A stretch of 64,000 nt of DNA from Bradyrhizobium manausense. GTDB taxonomy: Bacteria; Pseudomonadota; Alphaproteobacteria; Rhizobiales; Xanthobacteraceae. Shown here piece by piece: positions 34,459 to 43,081 of this stretch. The stretch is taken from assembly GCF_018130615.1 (NCBI RefSeq), contig NZ_JAFCKB010000010.1, positions 62,001 through 126,000 of the forward strand, written 5' to 3'. The notes beneath the pieces are model-generated. The model was not told the origin of the DNA, made no database searches, and saw nothing but the letters and a program-made list of their open reading frames with translations. Each line of letters opens with the position of its first letter. Within the stretch, counting starts at the first letter, position 1. The position numbers and the translations under genes were made by a program.

Positions 34459-35372
34459 CACTGCTCTGCGGCGGTCAGGGGACCCTCTCGGACAAGATCC
34501 TTGATCTGGTCTCGGAGAACCCTGTCGCGGAGCCGATCTTCATGGCGGCAACAGCTTGTCTCGGTGAAGACCCGCGCGAGCTCGTTAGGACGCGCGGCAC
34601 GGACGAGCTGGCCGCCAACCGTGTCAGCCAGATCCTGACCGTCACATCGGCCCTCGCGATCCACGCCTGCATTGCCGATCTGCTGACCGGACCAACCGTC
34701 GTCACTGGCTACAGCGTCGGCGAAATGGCAGCCTGGAGCGTTGCGGGAATATGGACTGCCGACGAAGCCTTGCGGCTAACAGCTATTCGCGCGCGATTGA
34801 TGGATAGCGTGCCCGGTCCGGACGGACGGCTCGGCTATGTCCGCGGGCTCGAACGGCCAACACTCGAAACGCTGCTTGCAAAGCATAGCTGCGAGATCGC
34901 GATCAGGAACCCCGATCTCCTTTACGTGGTTGGCGGCACGGAGCGGGACGTGATCAATCTCTGCCACGAGGCATCAACGCAGCGCGCCGCGCGCGCCGGC
35001 CTTCTCGCCGTCAAGATCGCCTCTCACACGTCGCGGCTCGCGCCCGCCTGTGAGCCCCTGCAGCAGGCGCTCGCGGCAAGCACATTCGCCCCTGTCGCAG
35101 ACCGGAAAATCCTCCTCGCCGGAGATGGCGGCGAACGCATCTTCTCCGTGCCGGATGCAATGGCAAGGCTCGCAAGCCAGGTCGCACGCGAGATCGGCTG
35201 GGCGGCGACACTGGAGGCTCTTGCGGAGCAAGGCGTCGATCGTGTCCTGGACCTCGGTCCAGGACACGCGCTGGCCGAGATGATGCAAGGCGCCGCTCCG
35301 TCGATCCACTGCTACGCCGCCGACGGATTCCGCAGCGTCGAGGGCTTGCGCAACTGGATTGCGTCCGGATAA
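34452..35372 (+). CDS. mdcH: Malonyl-CoA:ACP malonyltransferase of malonate decarboxylase
   Basis: 306 residues of FabD-like acyltransferase fold. CGGQGT near the N-terminus and catalytic Ser88 in VVTGYSVGEMAAWS are visible. It transfers malonyl from malonyl-CoA to the holo-ACP thiol to prime the decarboxylase. It overlaps mdcB by 7 bases and is the last recognisable mdc gene. Confidence 0.92.
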   Translation: MLALLCGGQGTLSDKILDLVSENPVAEPIFMAATACLGEDPRELVRTRGTDELAANRVSQILTVTSALAIHACIADLLTGPTVVTGYSVGEMAAWSVAGIWTADEALRLTAIRARLMDSVPGPDGRLGYVRGLERPTLETLLAKHSCEIAIRNPDLLYVVGGTERDVINLCHEASTQRAARAGLLAVKIASHTSRLAPACEPLQQALAASTFAPVADRKILLAGDGGERIFSVPDAMARLASQVAREIGWAATLEALAEQGVDRVLDLGPGHALAEMMQGAAPSIHCYAADGFRSVEGLRNWIASG

Positions 35373-35380
35373 GGCGCCAG

Positions 35381-35905
35381 GTGAACCTCGCGGTCACCGA
35401 CCGACACCAACGCAGCATGATTTCTCACCTGATGATCATCGCCCTCGGCTTCCGGCTAACCGGAGCCTTGCTTGGCGTCGCAGCCGTCGCCGCGCTGATC
35501 GATTTTGCCGACACCGCAATGACGCTGCGCCGATTGCCGGCGGATACCAGCGCGCCGGTGGATGTCGGCACCTATGGCCTTGCCGGACTGCTGCACAACG
35601 GCGCGCGCGGCGCCGGCAAGGTCCTGTCCGCGCTGCTCACCGGCCCCGGTTTCTGGGTCGTCGTCATCCTGGCGATTGCGGCGGTCGCGGCGCTGTTGTT
35701 CGCCATCCTGCTCTACCTCGTCGGGCGCGGAATCGGTCACCACGCCAATTGGGCCCGCATCATCGCCATCATGATGAGCATCGGCCTCGCGACCGCGTCC
35801 TGTGCGATCCTCGCCGCACTGCGCGGCGATCAGGCGCCGGTGGCGATCGCGCCGATCGCGCTGTCGCTCTACACGTTATGGGCCCTGATCTGGCGCTTTG
35901 ACTAG
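35381..35905 (+). CDS. Small membrane protein of unknown function
   Basis: 174 residues from a GTG at 35381; an ATG at 35417 is also possible. Predicted membrane segments are FRLTGALLGVAAVAALIDF, a long WVVVILAIAAVAALLFAILL, and two near the C-terminus. It starts 8 bases after mdcH, so it may be the distal gene of the mdc operon. Its TAG overlaps the stop codon of the convergent allE gene, leaving no room for a terminator. I do not recognise the family. Confidence 0.7.
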   Translation: MNLAVTDRHQRSMISHLMIIALGFRLTGALLGVAAVAALIDFADTAMTLRRLPADTSAPVDVGTYGLAGLLHNGARGAGKVLSALLTGPGFWVVVILAIAAVAALLFAILLYLVGRGIGHHANWARIIAIMMSIGLATASCAILAALRGDQAPVAIAPIALSLYTLWALIWRFD

Positions 35906-36741
35906 ACCAGCGGCGCGCCCTGCCGCAGATTCATGTGCCGGTTGACGTCCTTGTAGAGAAGATAGCGGAACCGGCCGGGGCCGCCTGCGTAGCAGGCCTG
36001 CGGGCAGAACGCGCGCAGCCACATATAATCTCCGGCCTCGACCTCCACCCAATCGCGATTGAGACGGTAGACCGCCTTGCCCTCGAGCACATACAGCCCG
36101 TGCTCCATGACGTGCGTCTCCATAAAGGGGATCGTTCCCCCCGGTTCGAGCGTCACGATGTTGACGTGCATGTCATGGCGCATGTCGGCGGGATCGACAA
36201 AGCGCGTGGTGGCCCACCGCCCCTCGGTATCAGGCATCGGCACCGGCGCAATCGAACCTTCGTGGGCCACGATCGGCTCGGGATCGGCCAAACCCGGCAC
36301 ACGCTGGTACAGCTTGCGGATCCAGTGAAGCTGGGTCGGCGCCGCCCCGCGATTGCGAAGGCTCCACTCGCAACCCGACGGCACATAGGCAAAGCTGCCG
36401 GCCTTCAGCTCCGTTTCCTTGCCCACCAGCTTGAGAGTGACCTGCCCGCCCACGACGAACAGCACACCCTCGGCGTTCTCATCGGGCTCGGGCTTTTCAC
36501 TTCCCCCGGCCGGCGCGATGTCCATCAGATAGTGGGAGAACGTCTCGGCAAAGCCGGAGAGCGGGCGTGCCAGCACCCAGACGCGCGTATTGTCCCAATG
36601 CGGCAGGTAACTCGTGACGATATCGCGCTGCACGTTGCCCGGAATGACGGCGTATGCGGTCGTGAAGACCGCCCGGCCGCTCAGAAGATCCGTCTGCGGC
36701 GGAAGGCCGCCCTGCGGCACGTGATAAGTTCGCGATGACAT
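35902..36741 (-). CDS. allE: (S)-ureidoglycine aminohydrolase
   Basis: 279 residues with two cupin repeats. The first has GGQVTLKLVGKETELKAGSFAY and the second HVMEHGLYVLEGKAVYRLNRD with metal-binding His and Glu. It starts with RTYHVPQGGLPPQTDLLSGRAVFT, typical of the family. It converts (S)-ureidoglycine to (S)-ureidoglycolate and ammonia, Mn2+-dependent, late in purine/allantoin breakdown. It is third in a dctA-allA-allE unit. Confidence 0.88.
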   Translation of the reverse strand: MSSRTYHVPQGGLPPQTDLLSGRAVFTTAYAVIPGNVQRDIVTSYLPHWDNTRVWVLARPLSGFAETFSHYLMDIAPAGGSEKPEPDENAEGVLFVVGGQVTLKLVGKETELKAGSFAYVPSGCEWSLRNRGAAPTQLHWIRKLYQRVPGLADPEPIVAHEGSIAPVPMPDTEGRWATTRFVDPADMRHDMHVNIVTLEPGGTIPFMETHVMEHGLYVLEGKAVYRLNRDWVEVEAGDYMWLRAFCPQACYAGGPGRFRYLLYKDVNRHMNLRQGAPLV

Positions 36742-36792
36742 CTTTGCGCCTCGTGAGGTTACCGGTGCGATGGGTCAGCAGTAGCCCACGGA

Positions 36793-37302
36793 TTACGCTC
36801 CGGAACGGTGATCCGGCATCAGATCGAGCTGCATCGTCTCGTCCAGCCAATATTCTTCGAGATTATTCCCCTCGCCCTTGCGGTCGACCACAAGAAACGG
36901 GCTTGCCTCCTTGCGAACCAGAAGCGGGTGGTGCCAGCAGTTGCGGGCATAGTTGACCCCCTGATGCCCCGTCGCCGCGAACGCCCGATAGCTAGCAGCA
37001 TTGCGCGGGTCCATGCAAACCACGACCAGCCAGTCCACGCCATTGAGCGGCATGAACAGCTGGCTTCCGAGCGGATGGCGCTCCATCAGGCGGATTGCGA
37101 TCGGCGCGGGGCGCACCGAGGCGACAAACCAGCTGATGTTGACCTGTCCGCCCTCCGCGGCGACGTCGATATTGGCAAGCTCGTTAAAGCGGCTGGCATA
37201 GCCCTGGTTGATCGACAGGGGTATTGCCCCTTCCGTTTCGACGACGTCCCCGAACGGTGCGAACGCCTGCTTCGTCAGGAGTTCGATCGAAAGTGTCGCC
37301 AT
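36793..37302 (-). CDS. allA: Ureidoglycolate lyase
   Basis: 169 residues from the ATG at 37302, with GAGG upstream. TLSIELLTKQAFAPFGDVVE is the standard AllA start, and QGVNYARNCWHHPLLVRKEA carries the conserved His residues. It splits (S)-ureidoglycolate into glyoxylate and urea, the step after AllE. It is 24 bases downstream of dctA and 51 bases upstream of allE. Confidence 0.9.
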   Translation of the reverse strand: MATLSIELLTKQAFAPFGDVVETEGAIPLSINQGYASRFNELANIDVAAEGGQVNISWFVASVRPAPIAIRLMERHPLGSQLFMPLNGVDWLVVVCMDPRNAASYRAFAATGHQGVNYARNCWHHPLLVRKEASPFLVVDRKGEGNNLEEYWLDETMQLDLMPDHRSGA

Positions 37303-37326
37303 CGCCAACCTCACATGCGTCCACGT

Positions 37327-38661
37327 TCAAAGCGTCTGCAAACCCGCGACGGGAGCATCCGCACCCGCGGCATCGGCCTGCAGAGATTCGCCTGAAGGAA
37401 CCATCTCGCCATCCAGGATACGACGGGCCTTCGCGCGATCAAGGTCGCCTTCCCATGAGGCGACGACGACCGTCGCAACGCAGTTTCCGACATAATTGCC
37501 GAGCGCGCGAGCGATACCAATGAACCAGTCCACCGACAAGATCAGCACCAGCCCGATCGCTGGGATGGCCGGTATAGCCGACAGCGTCGCGGCGAGGACG
37601 ACAATGGCCGAGCCCGGGACGCCGTGAGCCCCCTTGGAGGTGAGCAGCGCGACGCCGAGGATCGCCAGCAGGTCTCCCATGGCAAGCGGGGTATTGGTCG
37701 CCTGTGCAATGAAGACCGCCGCCAGGGTCAGGTAGATCGAGAACGCATCCAGGTTGAACGAATACCCGGTCGGGATGACGAGGCCGACCGTCGATCGCTT
37801 GATCCCGAGCAGTTCGAGCTTGCGCATGGTCTGCGGCAGCACGCTGTCGCCCGCGGCGGTGCCGAGCACGATCATTAGTTCCTCGCGCAGATAGGCCAGC
37901 AGCTTGAACAGGCTGAAGCCGGACAGGCGCATGATCGCGCCGAGAACGACCACCACGAAGAGGATGACGGCCAGGTAGAACAGGCCGACGAGGCCGCCGA
38001 GCTGCTTGAGCGAACCGATGCCGTACTTCCCGACGGTGAACGCGATCGCACCGAAGACGCCGATCGGGGCGAGCCGGACCACGAAATTCATCATCTTGAA
38101 GATGATCTCGTTGACGCGCTCGATGAAATCGACGACCGGCTTTGCGCGCTCGCCGCACAATGACACGGCGCAGCCGAACATGATCGAGACGATCAGCACC
38201 TGCAGGACGTCGCCGGAGCTGAAGGCGCCCACGATCGTGCCGGGAATCAGCTTCATCAGGAACTCGGAGACGCCGCCGCCGGCGACCTGGGCCGCGGTCT
38301 GGCTGAATCCGCTGAGCGCCTTGGCATCCAGCGTGCTGGGATCGATGTTCATGCCGGCGCCGGGCTGGAAATAATAGGCCAGCGCAATGCCGAACATCAG
38401 GGCGACGGTGGTGACGATCTCGAAATAGAGCAGCGCGCGGATGCCGACCCTTCCGACCTTCGACAGGTCCCCGGCCGCTGAAATTCCCTGCACCACGACG
38501 CAGAACACGATTACGGGCACCAGCATCTTGATGAGCTTGATGAAGCCGTCACCGAGCGGCTTCATCTGCAATGCTGTGCCCGGATAGGCCATGCCGAGGG
38601 CAATGCCGAGCGCGAGTGCGACGACGACCTGGAAGAAGAGTGACTTGAAGATCCTGGGCAT
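37327..38661 (-). CDS. dctA: C4-dicarboxylate transporter, DctA family
   Basis: 444 residues from the ATG at 38661 (MPRIFKSLFFQVVVALALG), with GAGGAAAA before it. It is a dicarboxylate/amino acid:cation symporter with FIKLIKMLVPVIVFCVVVQG, GTAAGDSVLPQTMRKLELLG and SFNLDAFSIYLTLAAVFIAQ, the conserved HP1/HP2 segments. It normally imports succinate, fumarate and malate with Na+ or H+. As first gene of an operon with allA and allE, it may here supply a ureide-linked or glyoxylate-related acid (inference); the symbol denotes family only. Confidence 0.85.
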   Translation of the reverse strand: MPRIFKSLFFQVVVALALGIALGMAYPGTALQMKPLGDGFIKLIKMLVPVIVFCVVVQGISAAGDLSKVGRVGIRALLYFEIVTTVALMFGIALAYYFQPGAGMNIDPSTLDAKALSGFSQTAAQVAGGGVSEFLMKLIPGTIVGAFSSGDVLQVLIVSIMFGCAVSLCGERAKPVVDFIERVNEIIFKMMNFVVRLAPIGVFGAIAFTVGKYGIGSLKQLGGLVGLFYLAVILFVVVVLGAIMRLSGFSLFKLLAYLREELMIVLGTAAGDSVLPQTMRKLELLGIKRSTVGLVIPTGYSFNLDAFSIYLTLAAVFIAQATNTPLAMGDLLAILGVALLTSKGAHGVPGSAIVVLAATLSAIPAIPAIGLVLILSVDWFIGIARALGNYVGNCVATVVVASWEGDLDRAKARRILDGEMVPSGESLQADAAGADAPVAGLQTL

Positions 38662-38870
38662 GGTTTTCCTCGCTCGCTGGGGCTTGTGTCTGTCTGGCTT
38701 GGTCGGCTTTGAGCCTTTCGCCATTTCTTGTCGTTGGCGGCGACATGGCGCCGCTGCGTCCGGAGCCATCCGCCGCTTGCACGACGGAAGAAGGGCTCCA
38801 TCGGTCATTCGTTGACCAGGTGCGACATCAAGTCCAATATATAGAACGACACGATTGATAGGTTTTCCCT
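38662..38870. promoter_or_regulatory. Divergent control region of dctA operon and LysR gene
   Basis: 209 bases between divergent starts. AATATATAGAACG and ATTGATAGG near 38837-38862 are AT-rich compared with the surroundings and lie close to the LysR start. A LysR-type T-N11-A site is plausible but I cannot point to one with confidence. Confidence 0.4.
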
Positions 38871-39767
38871 ATGGACCTTCGCCAGGTCAGATACTTCATT
38901 GCGGTGGCCGAGGAGCGCAGCTTCACCCTCGCCGCCCGGCGGCTGCACCTTTCGCAGCCGCCGCTCAGCCAGCATATCCAGGCCCTCGAGGCGGAGCTGG
39001 GCACCCAGCTGCTCTACAGAACGAGCCGCAAGGTCGAGCTGACGCAGGCCGGTGAAGCGATGCTGCTGCGGGGGCGCGCGATCCTGCAACAGGTCAAGTC
39101 CGCTGAAGACGAGGTACGGTCGATCGGCGCCGGCCTGATCGGAACGTTGGACCTTGGCGCGACCGGCTCCATTCTGCGCGGTCGTCTGGCGGAGTTGCTT
39201 GCGGCCTACCGGCAGGTCGCGCCCCTGGTCAGGATGACGGTACATGAGCAGGCGCCAGCGCTGCAGATCGCGGCCCTGCTCAACCGCACGACCAACATCT
39301 CGCTCATTCGCGGCATTCCCGGTGAACGCGACCTGACCAGCAAGCTGGCATGGCGGGAAGAGGTCGTCCTCGCGGTGTCCCGCTCGCACCGGCTGGCGCA
39401 ACGCAAGCGCATCGCCCTCGGTGAGTTGGCGTCGGAGGATCACGTCATCCTGGACCCCAACAGCTCCGATTTCGCGCGCTATGTGCAGACCTGCTGCGTC
39501 GATGCCGGCTTCCTGCCGAAGGTGTCCCAGCAAGTCGTGGACGCGCAGTCGATCCCGAGCTTGATCGCGGCCGGCTTCGGCGTCGCGCTCGTGCCGCAGT
39601 CGATCGCGCGTTTTACGACGGCCGATATCGTGTTTCGTCCGATCCGGCCCTCACCGCCCGCGGCCGACGTGTTCCTGGTGTTCAGGGAGGACGAGACGTC
39701 GATGGTGGTCCACAATTTCATCAAGCTCGCGCTGCGGTATCTGAGCCAGCGGAAGAGGCTGGGGTAG
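38871..39767 (+). CDS. LysR-family transcriptional regulator
   Basis: 298 residues. The N-terminal winged helix-turn-helix reads MDLRQVRYFIAVAEERSFTL, then AARRLHLSQPPLSQHIQALE. A periplasmic-binding-like effector domain follows from about residue 90. It is divergent from dctA-allA-allE, so the simplest idea is that it controls that operon in response to a ureide or C4 acid. The effector is unknown. Confidence 0.9.
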   Translation: MDLRQVRYFIAVAEERSFTLAARRLHLSQPPLSQHIQALEAELGTQLLYRTSRKVELTQAGEAMLLRGRAILQQVKSAEDEVRSIGAGLIGTLDLGATGSILRGRLAELLAAYRQVAPLVRMTVHEQAPALQIAALLNRTTNISLIRGIPGERDLTSKLAWREEVVLAVSRSHRLAQRKRIALGELASEDHVILDPNSSDFARYVQTCCVDAGFLPKVSQQVVDAQSIPSLIAAGFGVALVPQSIARFTTADIVFRPIRPSPPAADVFLVFREDETSMVVHNFIKLALRYLSQRKRLG

Positions 39768-39789
39768 GACTTCGCGGCCACGGGACTGC

Positions 39790-41589
39790 TCACCTCACGC
39801 ACTTGTCGCTGTCCCGGTCCCATTCGGGACGATTGTGAGCGCGCTCCGCGGCCTGCACGATGAAGGACCGGCCTTGGGCGATGTCCTGAGGGGTAGACTT
39901 CGGCGGAAACGGTACCTCGTCGATCGCGCGACCCATGCGAACCATGGCGACGCCCCACCAGGACATGTGACTCACATCGCCGCCGAGCGGCCGACGCGGT
40001 TGATCGAACAATGCGATGACATCAGGCAGCGCACCGGCGGCATCAGGCCCCAGCCGAATGAACGCACGGCACACGGCCTCGACGACGTGTCGCCGCCTCT
40101 GCCACGGCTCGACCTGCACATCCGCCTGAAGGATACGCACCAGTTCCGGTACGGCTGCCTGGCCCTGATCGGACAGGCGCTCGATCAGATGGGGCAGATT
40201 CAGTCGCATCGACTGGTCGCGCAACAGCGCAATCTCGTCGGCTGTGGGCACCGCAAACGTGCCAGGGGCCATCTTGCGCACCAGACCATCGAGACTGCTG
40301 CGCAGCTCAGGAGGCGTCGCGGGATTGATCAATCGCGCGATGATGGCGCCGCGAAGCTCCGGCCGCACGGGAGCGCGGACGTTGTCGAACAGCGGCCGCA
40401 GATCGGTCACCCTGGTGTCGGCAATCACCTTGCCAAGCAGTTCGTAATCGCCGTCTTTCATGGAAAACCAGTCGAGCGTCGCAAGCCAGCGGGGCGCGAG
40501 CGCGAGGTCCACCTGAGGATCGGGTTGCCGCAGGGCCGCGGCGACCCGGTCGCGCATGTCGGTCACGCCATCGCGGCGGTCGACGGCCGTGGCATCTTGC
40601 GGTTCGGGCGGCCGCGCCAGCGTCGTTTGATCGAACAGCACCTTGATCGGCTGGACGCCGGCGAAGCCGTTACCGGCTTGCAGCGTGGTCCGCGCCAGTT
40701 CCCAGCCAGAGCGGGTGAGCATGTCGGAAGGCGTTAGAAGCAGCGGCGCCACGACGACGTCGGCCGTCGCGTATTCACGGCGCAGCAGCACGCGTCCACC
40801 GCGGTCGCGCAAATCCAGTTGCTTGAGGCCGACCCCATGGGCGTCCCGGCCGATCGCGGACGTCATCTTGATCGTCAGATCGTGATGCGGAGGCGACGGA
40901 ACGATGGACAGCGTGACGTCGCTTGCAAGCCGCAGAGCCCAGTGGGAGATGACTGCATTCTCCCGCGCCTTGCGCGCCGCGATGATGACCTCGGGAGCAC
41001 CAATGACCCGCTTCTCCGGCAGGTATTGCAGGATCAGCTCGGGCTTTTTCGGAGCCACATCATTGGAGCCGGCTTCGCTCTTGGGCACCAGGCGATAGCT
41101 GATCGGCTTCACCGCATCGCCGCGCTCATTCGTGCCGGTGAGCGTGACCGAGGTCACGCCGGGCGTATCCAGCAATGAGGCGCACAGCGCATAGCACGGC
41201 ACGCGCCAATTGAGCTCGCTGCCTTCGGTCGGTGTCCTGTCGCTGTCGAGGAGAACGTCCCCGGCAATGACGACGCGATCGGACGGGACCACGTCCCCCT
41301 GTGTCGCCTGATGGAAGGCGTGCCGCCCGGACAGTGCCATCGGCAACGTTACGACGACGCCGAGGCCGAGCGTCATGACGCCCGCAATGAGATTGGCAGC
41401 GCGCGGGAAAGGGACGGGCAGATAGCGGCGCACGATCGCAAACGTCGCCGTATAGAGGAACACGGTGGGCGCGGCCCAGAGAACGAGGCCGGGAATGATC
41501 AGAAGCGCCAGGCCGAAAACTATCAACTGCGGTATCGCGACAGCGATCAGCGCCAGAAGCCCGCTAACCCCTAAGACGATCCAGACCAT
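39790..41589 (-). CDS. Large membrane protein with soluble C-terminal domain, unknown function
   Basis: 599 residues from the ATG at 41589 (MVWIVLGVSG), after GGAGGA. Three hydrophobic segments occupy the first 85 residues. A soluble region of about 510 residues follows. Its last 230 residues look alpha-helical and HEAT-like (LPHLIERLSDQGQAAVPELV, FIRLGPDAAGALPDVIALFD). The middle part appears beta-rich. I do not recognise the family. It is tail-to-tail with the LysR gene and stands alone on its strand. Confidence 0.7.
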   Translation of the reverse strand: MVWIVLGVSGLLALIAVAIPQLIVFGLALLIIPGLVLWAAPTVFLYTATFAIVRRYLPVPFPRAANLIAGVMTLGLGVVVTLPMALSGRHAFHQATQGDVVPSDRVVIAGDVLLDSDRTPTEGSELNWRVPCYALCASLLDTPGVTSVTLTGTNERGDAVKPISYRLVPKSEAGSNDVAPKKPELILQYLPEKRVIGAPEVIIAARKARENAVISHWALRLASDVTLSIVPSPPHHDLTIKMTSAIGRDAHGVGLKQLDLRDRGGRVLLRREYATADVVVAPLLLTPSDMLTRSGWELARTTLQAGNGFAGVQPIKVLFDQTTLARPPEPQDATAVDRRDGVTDMRDRVAAALRQPDPQVDLALAPRWLATLDWFSMKDGDYELLGKVIADTRVTDLRPLFDNVRAPVRPELRGAIIARLINPATPPELRSSLDGLVRKMAPGTFAVPTADEIALLRDQSMRLNLPHLIERLSDQGQAAVPELVRILQADVQVEPWQRRRHVVEAVCRAFIRLGPDAAGALPDVIALFDQPRRPLGGDVSHMSWWGVAMVRMGRAIDEVPFPPKSTPQDIAQGRSFIVQAAERAHNRPEWDRDSDKCVR

Positions 41590-41889
41590 GACGTCCTCCG
41601 CGCCATGAGCCGGCGACAACAGCTGCACGATCCGGCTGCGTCGAACCCTGCGCCGCCAAACCTAGGCTCGGACGCTTAAGGCTCGGCTATTGAAGATCGT
41701 TAACTGTTCCTCTCGCGGGGCGGGCGAGATTGAATGAAGGAAATTCGGTGGGGGCTGGAGGGAGGCTGGGATCGCTTCACACGCGGCGCCCGCTGCGCTC
41801 AACTTATGCCAGATGCGAACAAGCCAGCGCAGTTCAGCGAGGGGCAAACGATGCAAGTCACCTGCGCCCGCAGCAAACGCCGCGGGCGA
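41590..41889. other. Intergenic region, no gene seen
   Basis: 300 bases between the exporter operon 3' end and the start of the membrane protein gene. Purine-rich GGGGGCTGGAGGGAGGCTGG lies near 41750. No convincing coding frame, repeat or terminator is seen. Confidence 0.4.
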
Positions 41890-43077
41890 TCAGCCATAGA
41901 GCCCGGCGACAATCGGCATGCGGGCGGCGCGGAGGGCGGGAAACAGTCCGCCGAACAGGCCGACCGCAAGCGCGAGCAACAGGCCCTGGCCGATGAGGCG
42001 TGGGCTGAGCTGGAAGTTGAACACGACCTGGCTGAAGCTTCCGCCCATGGTCGAGGCGGTGAAGCCGTCAAAAATCAAGAAAGTGGCCGCGGCCCCGATC
42101 ACGCCCCCGATCGCAGCGAGGATCAGCGACTCGACCAGCGTGCCGACGAACGCCGAAAAGCCGCCGAACCCGATGGCGCGCAAGGTCGCGATCTCGGTCG
42201 CGCGCGCCGCGACCGAAGAGTACATCGTGTTGAGCGCGCCGGCGAGCGAGCCGAACGCCATCGCGATCGCCAGTGGCCAGCCGAGCTTCTGAATCAGGTC
42301 CGAGGTATTCGACGCCTGCTGGGCGAAGTAGGCGGCCTCCGACATCACGTCGAGCTTGAGTCGCGGATCGTTGTCGCTGTACGCACGCAGCGTCTCGATC
42401 GCCGCGGGGCTCGATAGCCGCGCGCGGACGGTCTGGACGGCGCCGGCGCGCTTGAACAGGCTCTGCAGCACCGGCAGATCGGCCCAGATCTCCGATTCGA
42501 ACACGCTGCCGTCAGCGGCGAAGATTCCGACCACCGTCCACCGCGTATTGTTGAAGGTCACCGTCTGGTCGAGCTCGAAACCCTCGAATTCCTTGCCCAG
42601 CGCCCGGCCGACGATGATCTCGTTGCTGCCCGGATTGAACATCCGGCCAGCGGTCATGACGACGCCACGACGCAGCGCCGGGCCCTGCGGGCCAAGACCC
42701 CGCAGCGGCAGGCTCGCCTTGGTCATCGTGCTGCGCTTGATTCCATTGACCGTCAGATAGAGCTCGCCCGAGGTCTGCGGCTTGCCGTCGGCGGCTTTGG
42801 CGATGCCCGGACCGTCCTCGATCAACCGGACCTGATCGCGCAGGACGACGCTGTTGATCTCCGAAACCGCGCCGCTGCGCAACACAACGGCGATATCCTC
42901 CGCGCCGGAATCCGCGATGGTGCGCCGGAATCCATTGGCCATGGAGAGAAACGCCAAGAGCACGGTGACGACGAGACCGACCGCGATCACCGTCGCCAGC
43001 GACAGCCACAGGCGCTGCGGCAGGCTCTTGAGATTGATGGTGGTGACCGCCAGGATCTGCAGGATAATCGAGCGCAT
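41890..43077 (-). CDS. ABC transporter permease, FtsX/MacB type (second subunit)
   Basis: 395 residues from the ATG at 43077. One membrane segment near residue 30 (LATVIAVGLVVTVLLAFLS), a periplasmic MacB-like core domain of about 200 residues, and three C-terminal segments give the FtsX topology (YSSVAARATEIATLRAIGFG is the hallmark before the second segment). It pairs with the adjacent permease, and both probably join the ATPase encoded at 44.2-44.9 kb. It starts 4 bases after the first permease. Confidence 0.88.
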   Translation of the reverse strand: MRSIILQILAVTTINLKSLPQRLWLSLATVIAVGLVVTVLLAFLSMANGFRRTIADSGAEDIAVVLRSGAVSEINSVVLRDQVRLIEDGPGIAKAADGKPQTSGELYLTVNGIKRSTMTKASLPLRGLGPQGPALRRGVVMTAGRMFNPGSNEIIVGRALGKEFEGFELDQTVTFNNTRWTVVGIFAADGSVFESEIWADLPVLQSLFKRAGAVQTVRARLSSPAAIETLRAYSDNDPRLKLDVMSEAAYFAQQASNTSDLIQKLGWPLAIAMAFGSLAGALNTMYSSVAARATEIATLRAIGFGGFSAFVGTLVESLILAAIGGVIGAAATFLIFDGFTASTMGGSFSQVVFNFQLSPRLIGQGLLLALAVGLFGGLFPALRAARMPIVAGLYG

Positions 43078-43081
43078 CGGG

